This document shows, in pieces, positions 1 through 10,943 of a stretch of 64,000 bases of DNA. This DNA comes from Coptis chinensis. Taxonomy: Eukaryota; Streptophyta; Magnoliopsida; Ranunculales; Ranunculaceae. Within the stretch, counting starts at the first letter, position 1. Each line of letters opens with the position of its first letter. The translations under genes were made by a program, and so were the position numbers. The stretch is from assembly GCA_015680905.1 (NCBI GenBank), contig CM027378.1:87635501-87699500 (forward strand), given 5' to 3'. The notes under the pieces are model-generated. The model did not search any database and had not been told where the DNA came from. It was given only the letters and a program-made list of their open reading frames with translations.

Positions 1-1007
1 TTTTGAGCAAGTCTTCTTTTGTAACAAGGCCATCCATCTCCAATCTTCTGAGTTAAGGATATGACTTTCAGTCTTCTGAGTTTGAGTCCTTTACCTTTGA
101 CCTTTGACTTTTTCTTTGAATTTTTTAGCACTTTTTCATAGCAGCTTGAGTCCTTATAAGAAGCGTTAATAAAACTCCTTTTGACGCTAAAATGTATCTT
201 TTATGGTAAGTGGTATGAAATGACCTGTAACCTGCAAAAGATAGTAAAAGCTATGAGTTGTCTGTTTATTATGCGTAAGAAGGGTTGTAATGCAGTAATG
301 TAAAGATAATAAAGCGCACATTTGGGAGCTGATCAGCCCACATAATGAAGCGGCTCAAATTTGATTAGATAAAATTACAAGAAATGGGCCTCACCTCCTT
401 GGTTTTGATCTAGGTAAATAAAAAACCTTCCCGTTCGGCCCGCACCACATAATTTCCCCATTTTTGAGGAAAAAAGAAATCACGGATCTCTTTCTTTTAT
501 CTTCTTATTTTCTTTCTCCCCCTTCTGCCCTTTAGAGAAAAAATAAACCATTTTCAATCATTGTCTCCTTTAATCAGTTCAATTTATTTACTTTCTATTC
601 TATTATGTTCGATTTTGAAAGGTTTTTTTAGAAAGTTTTCATTTACAATTCAAAAACTGTGCATGATTACGCTACAGAGGAGTTTGGTTCATTGGAATAT
701 TTAATCTTGAATCAAATCATTCATCTCTTCAACTTGTTTTTTGAATGAAAAATAACGGTCTTCCAATTGGAGTGGGCATAATCATTTTTTCATTTGTTTT
801 CAATTTAATTTCATGTGTATTGAAAAAGATTAGTGCAAATTTATCTTTTCAATTGGTGGATTTGGATATGTTAGTTTTTACTTTTTTCTGTTTTTTTATG
901 GTGGATTAGTTTTTGACTTTTCATCAAAATTTGATTTTATTTCAGTGGCTTAATTTATTTCTTTTCCTGTGTTATAAATGGACATTTCAATGTGCTAATT
1001 TTTTTTT
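1..1007. other. AT-rich intergenic DNA, no gene seen
   Basis: No convincing reading frame is visible on either strand. A pyrimidine-rich stretch around 480-600 looks like a promoter or 5' UTR of some transcription unit, but no coding region follows it, so nothing is called. Confidence 0.5.
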
Positions 1008-1011
1008 GAAT

Positions 1012-1365
1012 AACAAGTTGACTATGTAAATTTATTTTTGCATATAATTTTGACTATGCAAATTTAGTTTTGCATAACATTTGATATGTAAATTTAGTTT
1101 TGCATAGAAATTTGACTATGCAAATTTAGTTTTGCATAACATTTTGGTATGTAAATTTATTTTTGCGTAGCAAATCGACTATGTAGATTTATTTTTGGAT
1201 AGTAAATTGACTAGATAAAGAAAATATTTATGCATATTAAATCGATTGTGAAAATTTATTTTTGCATGACAATTTGACTATGCAAATTTATTTGTGCATA
1301 GTAATTTCGAATGAAAATGTATTTTTACTTAGCATTTTAACTATGTAAATTGCTTTTGTATATAT
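1012..1365. repeat. ~39-bp tandem repeat, about nine degenerate units
   Basis: The phrase GACTATGCAAATTTA followed by TTTTGCAT recurs about every 39 bp with point changes and small indels. Within a unit, ATGCAAA and TTTGCAT form inverted arms around a short AT-rich loop, so each unit is a small imperfect palindrome. A 60-90 residue open frame over its 3' end is low-complexity and not credible as a gene. Confidence 0.75.
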
Positions 1366-1713
1366 TTTTCAGTATGCGAAACAGTAATTGTAGTGTACTA
1401 TGTAAAAACAAATATGATTTTTCAACAAATTTTGGATTATTTAGCCTAGCCTTTTGTTTTGCAAAACTACACATTTCTTTAAAAAAAAAACAGAGGCTTT
1501 TGTGGTATTTTAGTTTAGACTTTTCTTTTTGTGTGAAAAAACAAATATCTTTACCTTCATCTTCATTTTTTATTTTTATTTTTTTTTGGAGATTTTTGGC
1601 AGGAGAAAAGTGAGATCTTTGTATTGAGTTTACTATTTCTTTTTAATTTTTAATAGAAGAAAGGACGTAGAAAAAAGTGAGAATGTATTTCTATGTTTGG
1701 GGGCTAAGTTACC

Positions 1714-1731
1714 GGGGGGGGGGGGGGGGGG
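1714..1731 (+). repeat. G18 homopolymer
   Basis: Eighteen consecutive G residues interrupt an AT-rich context. Such a run can fold as a G-quadruplex. Its exact length may be an assembly estimate. Confidence 0.85.
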
Positions 1732-1807
1732 TATTTGTGTCCATTTAAGTTATGATTTTGATTTTGAAAAAAAATAGGGAGGTTTTATAAGTTCTCTCGC
1801 TTGGGAG

Positions 1808-3067
1808 TAGGGGTGGGCAATGGGCCGAGTCGGGCTAGCCCGGCCCTAAACATTTAAAGCCCTTCAAATATTAGAGCCGAGTCGGCCCGACCCTAAAGTC
1901 AGCATAGGGTCGGGTCGGGCCGGGTCACAAGTCTAAACCTCAAGCCCTTACCCTACCCTAAGCCCTCTTTAAAGGCTTTAGGGCCGGGCCTATATATATA
2001 TATATATATATATATTTACTACATCAGTTTTAAAACTCATTTATATTACAAAAATGTACAATAATCTACAAACTCAAAGTCCAACCAATCTAGTAATAAT
2101 CTTGTATAAGTCTAAAATTTTAAAATGCACATCCACAATCTAATGAACTGAAGTACATCGAGAGTTCGGAATTTGTTCTTCCTTGTACTCAAACCTCACT
2201 AAAATTACATTTTAAATTGAAATACATAGACAAATAATTATATTATCGTTTTAAAGGAAGAAGTAATAGATATAAAGAAGAAACATAATAGTTTTGGTTA
2301 AGGGTCATGGAAGTTGTTAAACTATTTGTAATATCATAAATTATTTCTATAATAGATTCAAACAAATATAATATTATCTTTCTTCTAATTTAAAAGTGAT
2401 TCAAGCTTTGTATATGGAAATGAAAATATTGGCTTTTGAACAAGTGATGGAGAAAGGTTTGAGATTACAAATGTCATTTTTCCTCGACAAAGGTTGTTTT
2501 TAGTTTCTATGTTACAAATGTCTGCTTTGTATTTTGCTTTAATGGTGTGGAAGGAAATCTTTAGTTTTAGACTTGGCTTGGATGTGAATAAAAATATAAT
2601 TTATAAGAAATAAGTGAGAAAAGAAATTGAGAATAATAAGTTATGGACTTTGACTTGATGATCAAAGGAATAAAGTCTTATTTTTTATTAGGCTAGTGCT
2701 CATTGTTCTTCATGGCTGTTAAGTTGACAAGTTTTTGTTATATAAGACAAGTTATTGAAAGTACCCTTGGGTGTAAGTGATAAATTACAAAGGACAATGT
2801 TATTTTAATTGAAAATATTTAACAAAGAGTTGGACAATTATAGTATGTGTATTTATAGTGAAAGTGTGAAACAGGGCCGGTTAGGGCTTGGTTAGGGTCG
2901 GGCCTATGTTTTAGAATCTTAGCCCTAGCCCTGCCCTAGAAGGCATTAGGGCCGGGCCGTGCCGGCCCTAAACTCTGTGAGGGCTTTAGTTGTGAGGGAT
3001 TTATAGGGCTTAGGGTCGGGTCGGTCAGGGCCGGATTAGGGTCGTTAGGGCCAAATTCCCACCCCTA
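1808..3067. mobile_element. Non-autonomous hAT-superfamily DNA transposon
   Basis: The element starts with TAGGGGTGGGCAA and ends with the inverted counterpart CCCACCCCTA. The 8 bp just outside, CTTGGGAG, are repeated perfectly on both sides (1800-1807 and 3068-3075). An 8-bp target duplication plus this TIR is diagnostic for hAT elements. Subterminal regions at both ends are packed with GGGCCGGGCC and GGGTCGGGC-like words, as expected for transposase-binding subterminal repeats. The interior has an AT microsatellite near 1990-2014 and no transposase frame, so mobility would depend on a transposase supplied elsewhere. Confidence 0.93.
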
Positions 3068-3434
3068 CTTGGGAGGAGTTTTTATGGACCGGATTATGGA
3101 CTTAGGGAGATTTATCGTAAAACCTTGATAAAATTAACGCAAATTTGGTTAGTATGAAAAAAATAACAATATAATATACTGTCAAAAATCAAATTACCTG
3201 ATGAGAGACGATTATCAAAGTGAAGAAGAACCAGTATAAGGCATCAGGAGGAGGGAGAGACCTTCGCGCGAGAAAAAAATAATAACGATTTGACATAGAG
3301 AAACTGTTTACAAAAAAATAGTTTTCCTTGAAGCATCGCCAGCGTTTGGGTGGTTTTCTTCGAAGGTTTAGTGGGTAGTAACTGTTTTTCCTAATTTTAA
3401 GGACAATTGTTTTTATGAAAACAGGAAAGGACAA

Positions 3435-5168
3435 TGATAAGCACCCAAAACTATAATATTAAACCCTGAGAGACATAACATTTTGATCGATTATGTGTTT
3501 AATAATCATGTAATAATTATATTTTCGTACTTTTGCAGGTTTCCGCAGTTAACATGAATATAATGATAAAACATGTATCGAAGTACGGGAATACTGTAAT
3601 ATTTGAAGTTCCCCACTCAACCCTAGTGAAGCCCAACAAAGCCAGACTAGAGCCGAAGTTTCCAAAAGAACAAAACCAGTGCAGAACGGGTCCACATATA
3701 AAGAAGCAGCAAACTTCCGAAGCTCACATCTGATAAATCTGGATGTCGACGTTGGCGAGTGAACTACCAGAGCGACGAACTCTACGCAAAGACAGAAAGT
3801 TGTAAAAATGCCAATATCAGCGCCGCCACTGAACACACTAAGTGGACCCACTCTGCAGGCCCAAAAGGCATGACGAAGTCGATAAGCGGTGTGGCAAGTG
3901 ATGGTCACAAATTTGTGCCACCTTGCAATGGGAAAGACATCGCACCAATTCAATGTTTGAATTGAATTGGGCTAAAAAGACAAAACCAAAACATAAAAAG
4001 ACAAAACCTTAATAAGTAAAAGACAAACCAAATTAAACAAAGTAAAAACAAAACTTTGTTATTCAAAGTTTTGAACGTCTCAATTTGAGAAACGGACAAA
4101 ACCCAATTAAATCCTTCACAAGGCTCTCAGCCTATATATATATGAGGGGGGTCTTCATTATTCGCCTTCAAAAGATTTTATGCTTTAGCCTATACATTAG
4201 CTAGTTAATCGTCTGTAGTTTTTCATTCCAGCAGCTTAAGTTCCGTCATTTTCATTTCAGCAGCTTAAATACTGTAAGTCATTTCTTCTTAATAAAATTC
4301 ATTTCTTTTCAAGTTTAATTCCTGTCCTGTATTTATTTATTTAATGTATACAGCAAGTTTAATTATTCCTTCAATGACCATGAGCTAATCCCCCCTCTCA
4401 GGGGGAGGGTTATGCTGCTCGTGTGAGAATCCGGATTGACTATTTAATATTCTAGAATCACTGCTTAGGAATTAGGTGTAGATTAGACATCCGGTCCTAA
4501 AATGACTGAGAATGTACAAATTTGCGATCGATGCTCGAATCAGCCTCGCGAGAGACCCAAAATGTCTGTCGCTACTCTGCAGTGTCAGACAACTCTCCAA
4601 TTTGTCCAGCTAATGTAGAATCGAGCTAGGAGCTGAAATGATATTCCAGAGATGCAATATTAGTTCAACTTCTTATGCTAGTGCGATGCGACTCAGAGAT
4701 GTGCGCGTTTCGCTAGGGATCAATACTCGACGTCATCTCGGGTTTGTCTATGAACTCGAGATGAATTAGAGCTGTAGTGATGTGGTAATATAAATTGTTA
4801 AAAAATAATTCTTGCATGAGTATGATTAACCCTCTCCCTGTTTCTCTATCTTTGTTTATTCACATCGAAATCATCGTTAGTAATTTACATTATTTACATT
4901 ACCGTTAATTTAATTAAACCAACTAAAAAACCTAAAATCATACTCACTAAAAGTTGTAATTCCAGTTGTGAACCTTGCCGAGCCCTAAGGTTTGGACGAT
5001 CCCTTACTCAACCTATCCTACTAAACCCACGTGAGTAAGGTAACTTGACTAAACAGACGACTATACGGACTTTGGACTTTGGTCTTCGGACTTCGGACTT
5101 CGGACTGTGGACTTCGGACTTAAGTAAAAGAATAAAAACCAATTTAACATGGATTTAACGTTTTATCA
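3435..5168 (+). mobile_element. Solo LTR of Athila-like family A
   Basis: Begins TGATAAGCACCC and ends TTTTATCA, giving the same 6-bp inverted termini (TGATAA/TTATCA) as the LTRs of the full element at 9209-26999, which it matches along its length. Flanking 5-mers are GACAA (3430-3434) and TACAA (5169-5173), a target duplication with one mismatch. No primer-binding site or internal region follows, so this is a solo LTR left by LTR-LTR recombination. It contains a TATA-like CCTATATATATATGAGG near 4131-4147, probably the LTR promoter, and a GGACTTY heptamer array at about 5069-5120. The 60-134 residue open frames inside it are LTR sequence, not genes. Confidence 0.92.
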
Positions 5169-5539
5169 TACAACAATTTAGTAGAGTTAGAATAGATTTT
5201 GCATAGGGTATGTTTATGCCCTTTAGTTATGTTTTTCACACCACATTATAATAGCCTTTGTTCTTTGTATTTTCGCCCTCCAAAATCATATGGATCGGAT
5301 GAATCTACCCACTTAAAGGAATAAAGGCTAATCAGATAATAACTAGGAACACTTCATCATCAAAAGTTAATCATTCACATTTCACCCCACGTCTCCATCC
5401 TCTCCTTCTTCACTTTCACTATCAAAGAACATGTATGTTATATATGTATGTTATATGCATTTATGAGAAATGCCTAGTCCCTAGAAGATCAAAGGTTTTA
5501 AGTTATTTCAAAGATTTGCATATATATACCAAGACACAA
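5169..5539. other. Intergenic, nothing recognised
   Basis: AT-rich sequence between the solo LTR and a retroposon insertion. I see no gene, repeat or structured motif here. Confidence 0.4.
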
Positions 5540-5694
5540 TGGCAATGACCAGCCAAGATCTGTTATGGTTAGCATATATACTGCCCACCCTATACAACAC
5601 CCCTTTTGTACTTTTGTTAAAGTTTTAATGAATTTAAACTTACCAAGCAAAAAAAAAAAAAAAAAATGGCAATGACCAGCCAAGATCTGTTATG
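5540..5694 (+). mobile_element. 5'-truncated LINE-like retroposon with 28-bp target duplication
   Basis: The 28-bp sequence at 5540-5567, starting TGGCAATGACCAGCC, is repeated exactly at 5667-5694. Between the copies lie about 80 bp ending in a run of roughly 18 A. The inserted piece ends in a T/A-rich TTTTGTAC...TTTTAATGAA stretch resembling the 3' UTR of plant L1-type LINEs. Long perfect duplication, poly(A) tail and 5' truncation together are the signature of target-primed reverse transcription. Confidence 0.8.
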
Positions 5695-6211
5695 CTTTAA
5701 AAAAAAAAAAAAAAAGATTTGTTTATGGTTCCGTGAAGTATCTTCAATATGGTGGGGGTTTAAAAGTGTACAATCAAATAAGAATAATGTAAATAAAAAA
5801 AATGCATATGGTGAAGTCAAACAATTTCTTCTTCTTCCACCTTCTTCTTCTTCTTCTTTCAAGTGTTAATTTTTTTGGTTTTTAAGAATTGGGTTTTAAT
5901 CGGGTTATCTGAAACTGAAATCGACGAAGTACCCAACCCAGTCGGATGTAGGATAGGTTTTGGTGGTTGTTTTCCTCTTTCTACCCGAACCCGAAACCAA
6001 ATCAAAATTGTTGGTTAGGTTTTTGGATTACCCAAACCCGAAAAAAAAAATATGAACTTTCGTTTATAGGTAATCTAACCTGAATGAATACCCGTAAGAT
6101 TTATAATGACTAGTGTGTGTGGGCATGCACACTTTGTGCAAAACATTTCGGTCGATTTATGTTCACTAATTACGTTACTATGATAAAGTGAGCATTTCAC
6201 TAAATAAAGAT

Positions 6212-6545
6212 TTATTTATTTATTTTTTGAAATATTTATAGAGTTAAGGCTTACATTGCCCGAAGGCTCATCAACCCCGATGGAAACCCAGCTAGCCTGA
6301 AAGCTCTCTCCGATGCTTTGAGTAAACCCACCTCCATCTTGTCCATTAAGGACTTGCTTTCGATTCTTGGTCCACCCACCGTAGCAGCACTCTATCTCTA
6401 GCTCGAAGGCTCACTTGGGCTTTTAGGCCCATCACATAATTACACAAGAAATAAATCCCAACCAACACTTGGCGGGAATTCAAACTTGCAACCTCTCCCA
6501 TGAGTAGAGCGGTACACATCCAATTCAATTGAGCTATAAGCTCTA
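6212..6545 (-). mobile_element. Probable tRNA-derived SINE
   Basis: Read on the minus strand, the 5' end has TAGCTCAATTG, fitting a pol III A box, and about 55 bp later GTTTGAATTC, fitting a B box. The body is about 330 bp and ends in an A-rich tail (AAAAAATAAATAAATAAA) at 6212-6230. The layout of A box, B box, body and A-rich tail is that of a tRNA-derived SINE. I could not find a convincing target duplication, so the boundaries are approximate. Confidence 0.55.
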
Positions 6546-7518
6546 GTGTTAACTAATTAATATTTGGGGGGTTGTCATAAAACCCCTAATTAATGTTTTT
6601 GAAAGAGATTTTTTGACAACCACCCAAAACCATGTAGCGTTTTGACTTAACCCTCCATTTTTAAAATCATTTGACTTAGCCCCCTAGTCAATATCTTACC
6701 TAATGCTAATATTGCCCTTCTTCTTCATCAAGTCATCAACCATGGAAATCAATTCCCGGAAAGTGGTCCTATCCTCAAAACAAGACACAATTAAAGGTAA
6801 AAGCCAACTCATACACACAATAAATAAAAACAAACTTTATACCTTGTATTGCCCCTATATCAAATTGTATTGCCATTTTTATATAGTTTATTATTGTTGG
6901 AGATTAAATTATTTGATGGGGGCAAAATAGTCATGAAAAAAGTGACCAAGAGTCACACATAAAAAAATATTTTTTCACTGTGCTGTAACTGTAGATCGGG
7001 CTGCGATTTTTTAAGTTAGTAGAGATAGAGTAATATAGATATAGATATAGATATAGATACCAGTTCTTAGGTTTTGCTAAAAATGACACTATTTGAATTT
7101 CTTATTCGTATATTCCTAAAATATAACAAATATTATTAGTTTTAATGATAGTAAAAAATATGGAAGTGTGGGCTATTGGGATTCGAGTCCCGGAACATTA
7201 AAAATTAAACTTACTTGTTCCATATATTCTGCAAATAAAGTGAAGAGAATAAAATAATGCAAAATCTAGAGTGCGTAGGCTGTACATGGAGCAGATAATC
7301 TGGGCCCTCCTATCAGCAAAAGGTGCGTGTGTACTGCCCCACAAAGTCTTGAATCAAGGCTCTAGAATCCAGCGCACCGGTGCATCCAGCGCACTCTAGA
7401 ATCGCTAATAAAATAAATAGGAAAGATGTACATGCTTACAAATAATGAGGGGAGGCATCACTAACTAATGAAATATGAAGGAGGTGGGAAAAAAAAATAC
7501 ACTGTTCGGTTAGTTAAA
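6546..7518. other. Intergenic, AT-rich, with GATATA microsatellite
   Basis: No gene seen. A short (GATATA)n run lies at about 7034-7058. An open frame at 6703-6930 is low-complexity and has no family features, so it is not called. Confidence 0.4.
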
Positions 7519-7918
7519 GTGACATCCTACCGTGACATACTACTGTTTGTGTCCTTAAAGCCCAGCCCATGAACTCAACAAAACACAAAACAAAAATTGG
7601 TGAACAAATACCTTCATGAAACAGTGTCCGAAACCAACCGAGTTGAAAAACACTCCAAACTCCGAAAACTCCAAATTGAAAAACCCACTCCGGCATTCAA
7701 GGTCATCGCAAGCTTTAACCCCAGGTTAGTTACTTCCCTTATTGCCCATTGCATTATTTGTTACTTGTTATTTTTCTGTTATTTTAACATTAAACATTTT
7801 AACCCGTGAGGTATGGTGATTACTTGTTACCCTCCTCACAGATTACTTAAAATCAAATGCCCATTCTACTATGCCCATTGCAATAATCAAATAACCATTG
7901 CATTACCCATGATTTCAG
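7519..7918 (+). repeat. Left TIR of Mutator-like element 1
   Basis: About 400 bp, inverted copy of 27407-27804. Both copies contain the same spurious 60-codon open frame, in opposite orientations, which is how the pair shows up at once. Confidence 0.85.
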
Positions 7919-8409
7919 TTCACTATTCTCCATATTTCATTCAACATTGATCAACTACTTGCATACTGTCTGTAACTAGTTATTATCTAGTTATTATCTA
8001 TAAGTTTCATGTGGAATTGAAAAGTACTTGATCATTTTTCCCAATTTTCCCAAATTGTAATTAGAATGATTAATCCTTTGACCAATTAAGTTGATTACCA
8101 ATTTCTGATAGAGTCACAAGTTCGAGTGACTTAATGTGAGAAGGACGATTGCATGAAAAGGAAATTAGTCTTTGCTTGTTCGGGTATGGGGATTCTAGAG
8201 GGTCCTGTATAGACCATGAAAGTGTATATGAGTACATAGCTCATGGTTGTGTTGTTATTCAATGTTATGTATATTGAGGTCATAGCTCTGTTATTGTAGC
8301 TCTATACTAGACTTTTTATATACACCCCGTATCAGTGTTTAACTACCAATGTCTGGTTTAGAATTTTACAGTAACTGTCTTTTAAACTTTCTGTAGTATT
8401 TGTACATCC

Positions 8410-8793
8410 ATGAATAAGAGCAAGTGTCCATTATGTGGAAGCTTTGTATTCGATAGAATTTCAAGAACCGCGTTGAATCCTAGACGGCGTTTCTTCATTT
8501 GCGCAAGAAATACAGATCATTTACCGGTAGAACATAGATGTACATATTATATATGGGAGAAGAATGAGATAAATTATGGAAGTTGTTCGTCTGCCCCAGC
8601 TCTAACTCCATCCACAAATTCTTTTGCACCAACTCAAACTGAAAGTGAAGTTTCCATTTGCGCAAGGAAGATAAAGACTGATTTATTTATTCACTGGATC
8701 AACATGCTCATTTTGAGGTTGTTGCTGGTGTGTATGCTTTTAGTGGTTATCTGTATTATCAAATACCTAATTAAGGTGACATGGTGCTTTTGA
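8410..8793 (+). CDS. GRF-type zinc-finger protein with C-terminal membrane segment
   Basis: A 127-residue frame starts KCPLCG and continues through an RRRFFIC segment and an HRCTYYIW segment. This spacing of Cys/His plus aromatic residues is that of the GRF zinc finger, thought to bind nucleic acid. Residues about 96-120 are strongly hydrophobic and could span a membrane, an arrangement seen in many small plant GRF proteins of unknown role. It lies between the TIRs of Mutator-like element 1, so it is probably a captured or element-borne gene rather than a host locus. An upstream exon or promoter is not evident. Zinc finger: fairly sure. Expression and function: unknown. Confidence 0.6.
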   Translation: MNKSKCPLCGSFVFDRISRTALNPRRRFFICARNTDHLPVEHRCTYYIWEKNEINYGSCSSAPALTPSTNSFAPTQTESEVSICARKIKTDLFIHWINMLILRLLLVCMLLVVICIIKYLIKVTWCF

Positions 8794-9208
8794 TGGTTTT
8801 GAAGAGGATGGTATATCTGCTCTGTTATCTGTTAAGAATATGTTATGAATTTGTTGAATCTGTTATCTGTTGAATTTTTTCGGCTATCTGTTAAGAATCT
8901 GTTGAATTTTTTCGGTTATCTATTATGAATCTATTAAGTGTGTGTTGAATGTGTGTTATGAAATTTGCTTGGTACAGGAAAGAAGAGTACTGATTCGGTC
9001 TCTTTGCAAACCTTGTGAATGTAGACCGAACATGATACTTGACATTTGCAGCTGGAAAGCTAAAATAGAAATAGAAATACTTGACACTAGTGTGAGTGAA
9101 ACTCTAGTTGTTTAGTTAACCCCTATTGTAGTTGAAAAGCTAAAATAGAAAGAGTACTACGATGCGCTCTGACATGATTTTCCAACTGCTAATTCAAACG
9201 ATACAATG

Positions 9209-10918
9209 TGATAAGCACCCAAAACTATAATATTAAACCCCGAGAGACACAACATTTTGGTCGATTATGTGTTTAATAATCATGTAATAATTATATTTTC
9301 ATACTTTTGCAGGTTTCCGCAATTAAAATGAATATAATGATAAAACATGCATCGAAGTACGGGAATATGGGAATATTTGGAGTTTCCCACTCAACCCCCG
9401 TGAAGCCCAACAAAGCCTGACTAGAGTCGAAGTTTCCAAAAGAACAAAACCAGTGCAGAACGGGTCCATATATAAAGAAGCAGCAAACTTCCGAAGCTCA
9501 ATTCGGATAAATCTAGATGTCGACATTGGCTAGTGAAGCTGCTATAAAGAACCCGGCGAACTTTAACTCAGGCGAGGACGAGAAAGTCGTAAAAAACCAA
9601 AATCGGCGCCACCATGGACACACTAAAGTGGACCCACTACTCTGGGTCCGTAGGCATGACGAAGTCAGATAGGCAGGTGGCAAAGGATGGTTTCAATTTG
9701 GTACCACCCGCAAGAGAGAAGACATTACATAAATTCAAACCGGGTGGTTTGAATTGAAATGAGCTACAAAACAAAAACTTAAAAAGCAAAAGACAAAAAG
9801 CTAAACAGATCAAAACAAAACTTTGATTCTCAAAGTTTTGAACAAATCAATTAGCTAACGAACAAAACTCAATTAAATAGTTCACAAGCCATCCAACCTA
9901 TATATATGAGGGGTCATTATTTCCCTTCAAAGATTTTCATGCTTTAGCTTCCGCCCTAGTTAGTTTATTTCTTCAAGATTTACATTCGTCATTTCCATTC
10001 CAATAGCTTAAATATTGTAAGTTATTTTACCCTTAATAATCATTTTCTTTTCTAGTTTAATTCATCCTGCATTTATTTACTTAATGTATACAAAGTTTTA
10101 TTATTCCTTCTATGACCATGAGCTAATCCCCTTGGGGAGGGTTATCTTTGCTTCGTGTAAAATCCCGATTGACTCTTTAATATTCTAGAGTCACTACTTA
10201 GGAATTAGGCTTAGATTTGACATCCGGTCCCAAAATGACCGAGGATCGTACAAAGTTGGATCAGCGATGCTCGAATCAGGTCTCGTCGCTGAATCTAAAA
10301 TGTCTCAAGCAAGACGACTCTCTCCTCGTCGACATGCTCTTCAATTTGTCCAACTGATGTGAAATCGAGCCAGGAGCTGAAATAATATACCAGAGATGAG
10401 ATATTATTGAAACTCCTTATGCTAGTGAAATGCGACCTAGAGATGTGGGCATGCACTAGGGATCAATACTTTCGCCGCTCCTAAAACGAGACGAATTAGA
10501 GATGTAGTGATGTGGTAATATAAACTGTTGAAAAATGATTCTCGCATGAGTATGACTAACTCTCTCCTTGTTTCTCTATTTTTGTTTACCTACATATAAT
10601 CGCCGTAGTAATTTACATTATTTGCATTACCGTTAATTTAATTAAAACCAACTAAAAAGAAACCTAAAAAATCCTACTCACCAAAAGTTGTAATTCCAAA
10701 TGTGAACCTATCCGAGCCCTAAGGTTTGGGCCGATCCCTTTACTCGACCTATCCTACCAAACCCACGTGAGTAAGGTAACTTGACTAAAACGCATTTACT
10801 ATACGGACGTTGGACTTTGGACTTGGGTCTTTGGACTTCGGACTTTGGACTGTGGACCTCGGACTTAAGAAAATAAGTAACTGAAATCAATAAACGTGTA
10901 TAAAGAGAATTTTTATCA
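9209..10918 (+). repeat. 5' LTR of element A
   Basis: 1710 bp, termini TGATAA/TTATCA. A TATA-like CCTATATATATGAGG lies near 9897-9912. A GGACTTY-type heptamer array lies at about 10806-10866. Compared with the 3' LTR it shows scattered substitutions plus a cluster of differences around CG-rich words at about 10240-10360. Confidence 0.93.
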
Positions 10919-10920
10919 AA

Positions 10921-10943
10921 TGGCACCGCTACACGCCGAAGGA
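10921..10943 (+). other. Primer-binding site of element A
   Basis: Two bases after the LTR the sequence reads TGGCACCGCTACACGCC. It begins like the tRNA-Asp-type site of Athila elements (TGGCGCCGTTGCC) but is clearly decayed. Element B has TGGC at the identical offset. Confidence 0.6.

Noticed and set aside
3549-3953. 134-codon minus-strand open frame
   Set aside because: It lies inside the solo LTR, and related LTR copies at 9209 and 25278 do not keep it. LTR sequence read antisense.
6346-6528. 60-codon minus-strand frame
   Set aside because: It is the body of the SINE-like element, including its tRNA-like head.
7511-7518. Target duplication for Mutator-like element 1
   Set aside because: Left flank GTTAGTTAAA and right flank CCTATCCCCT do not match at 8-11 bp, so no duplication is claimed.
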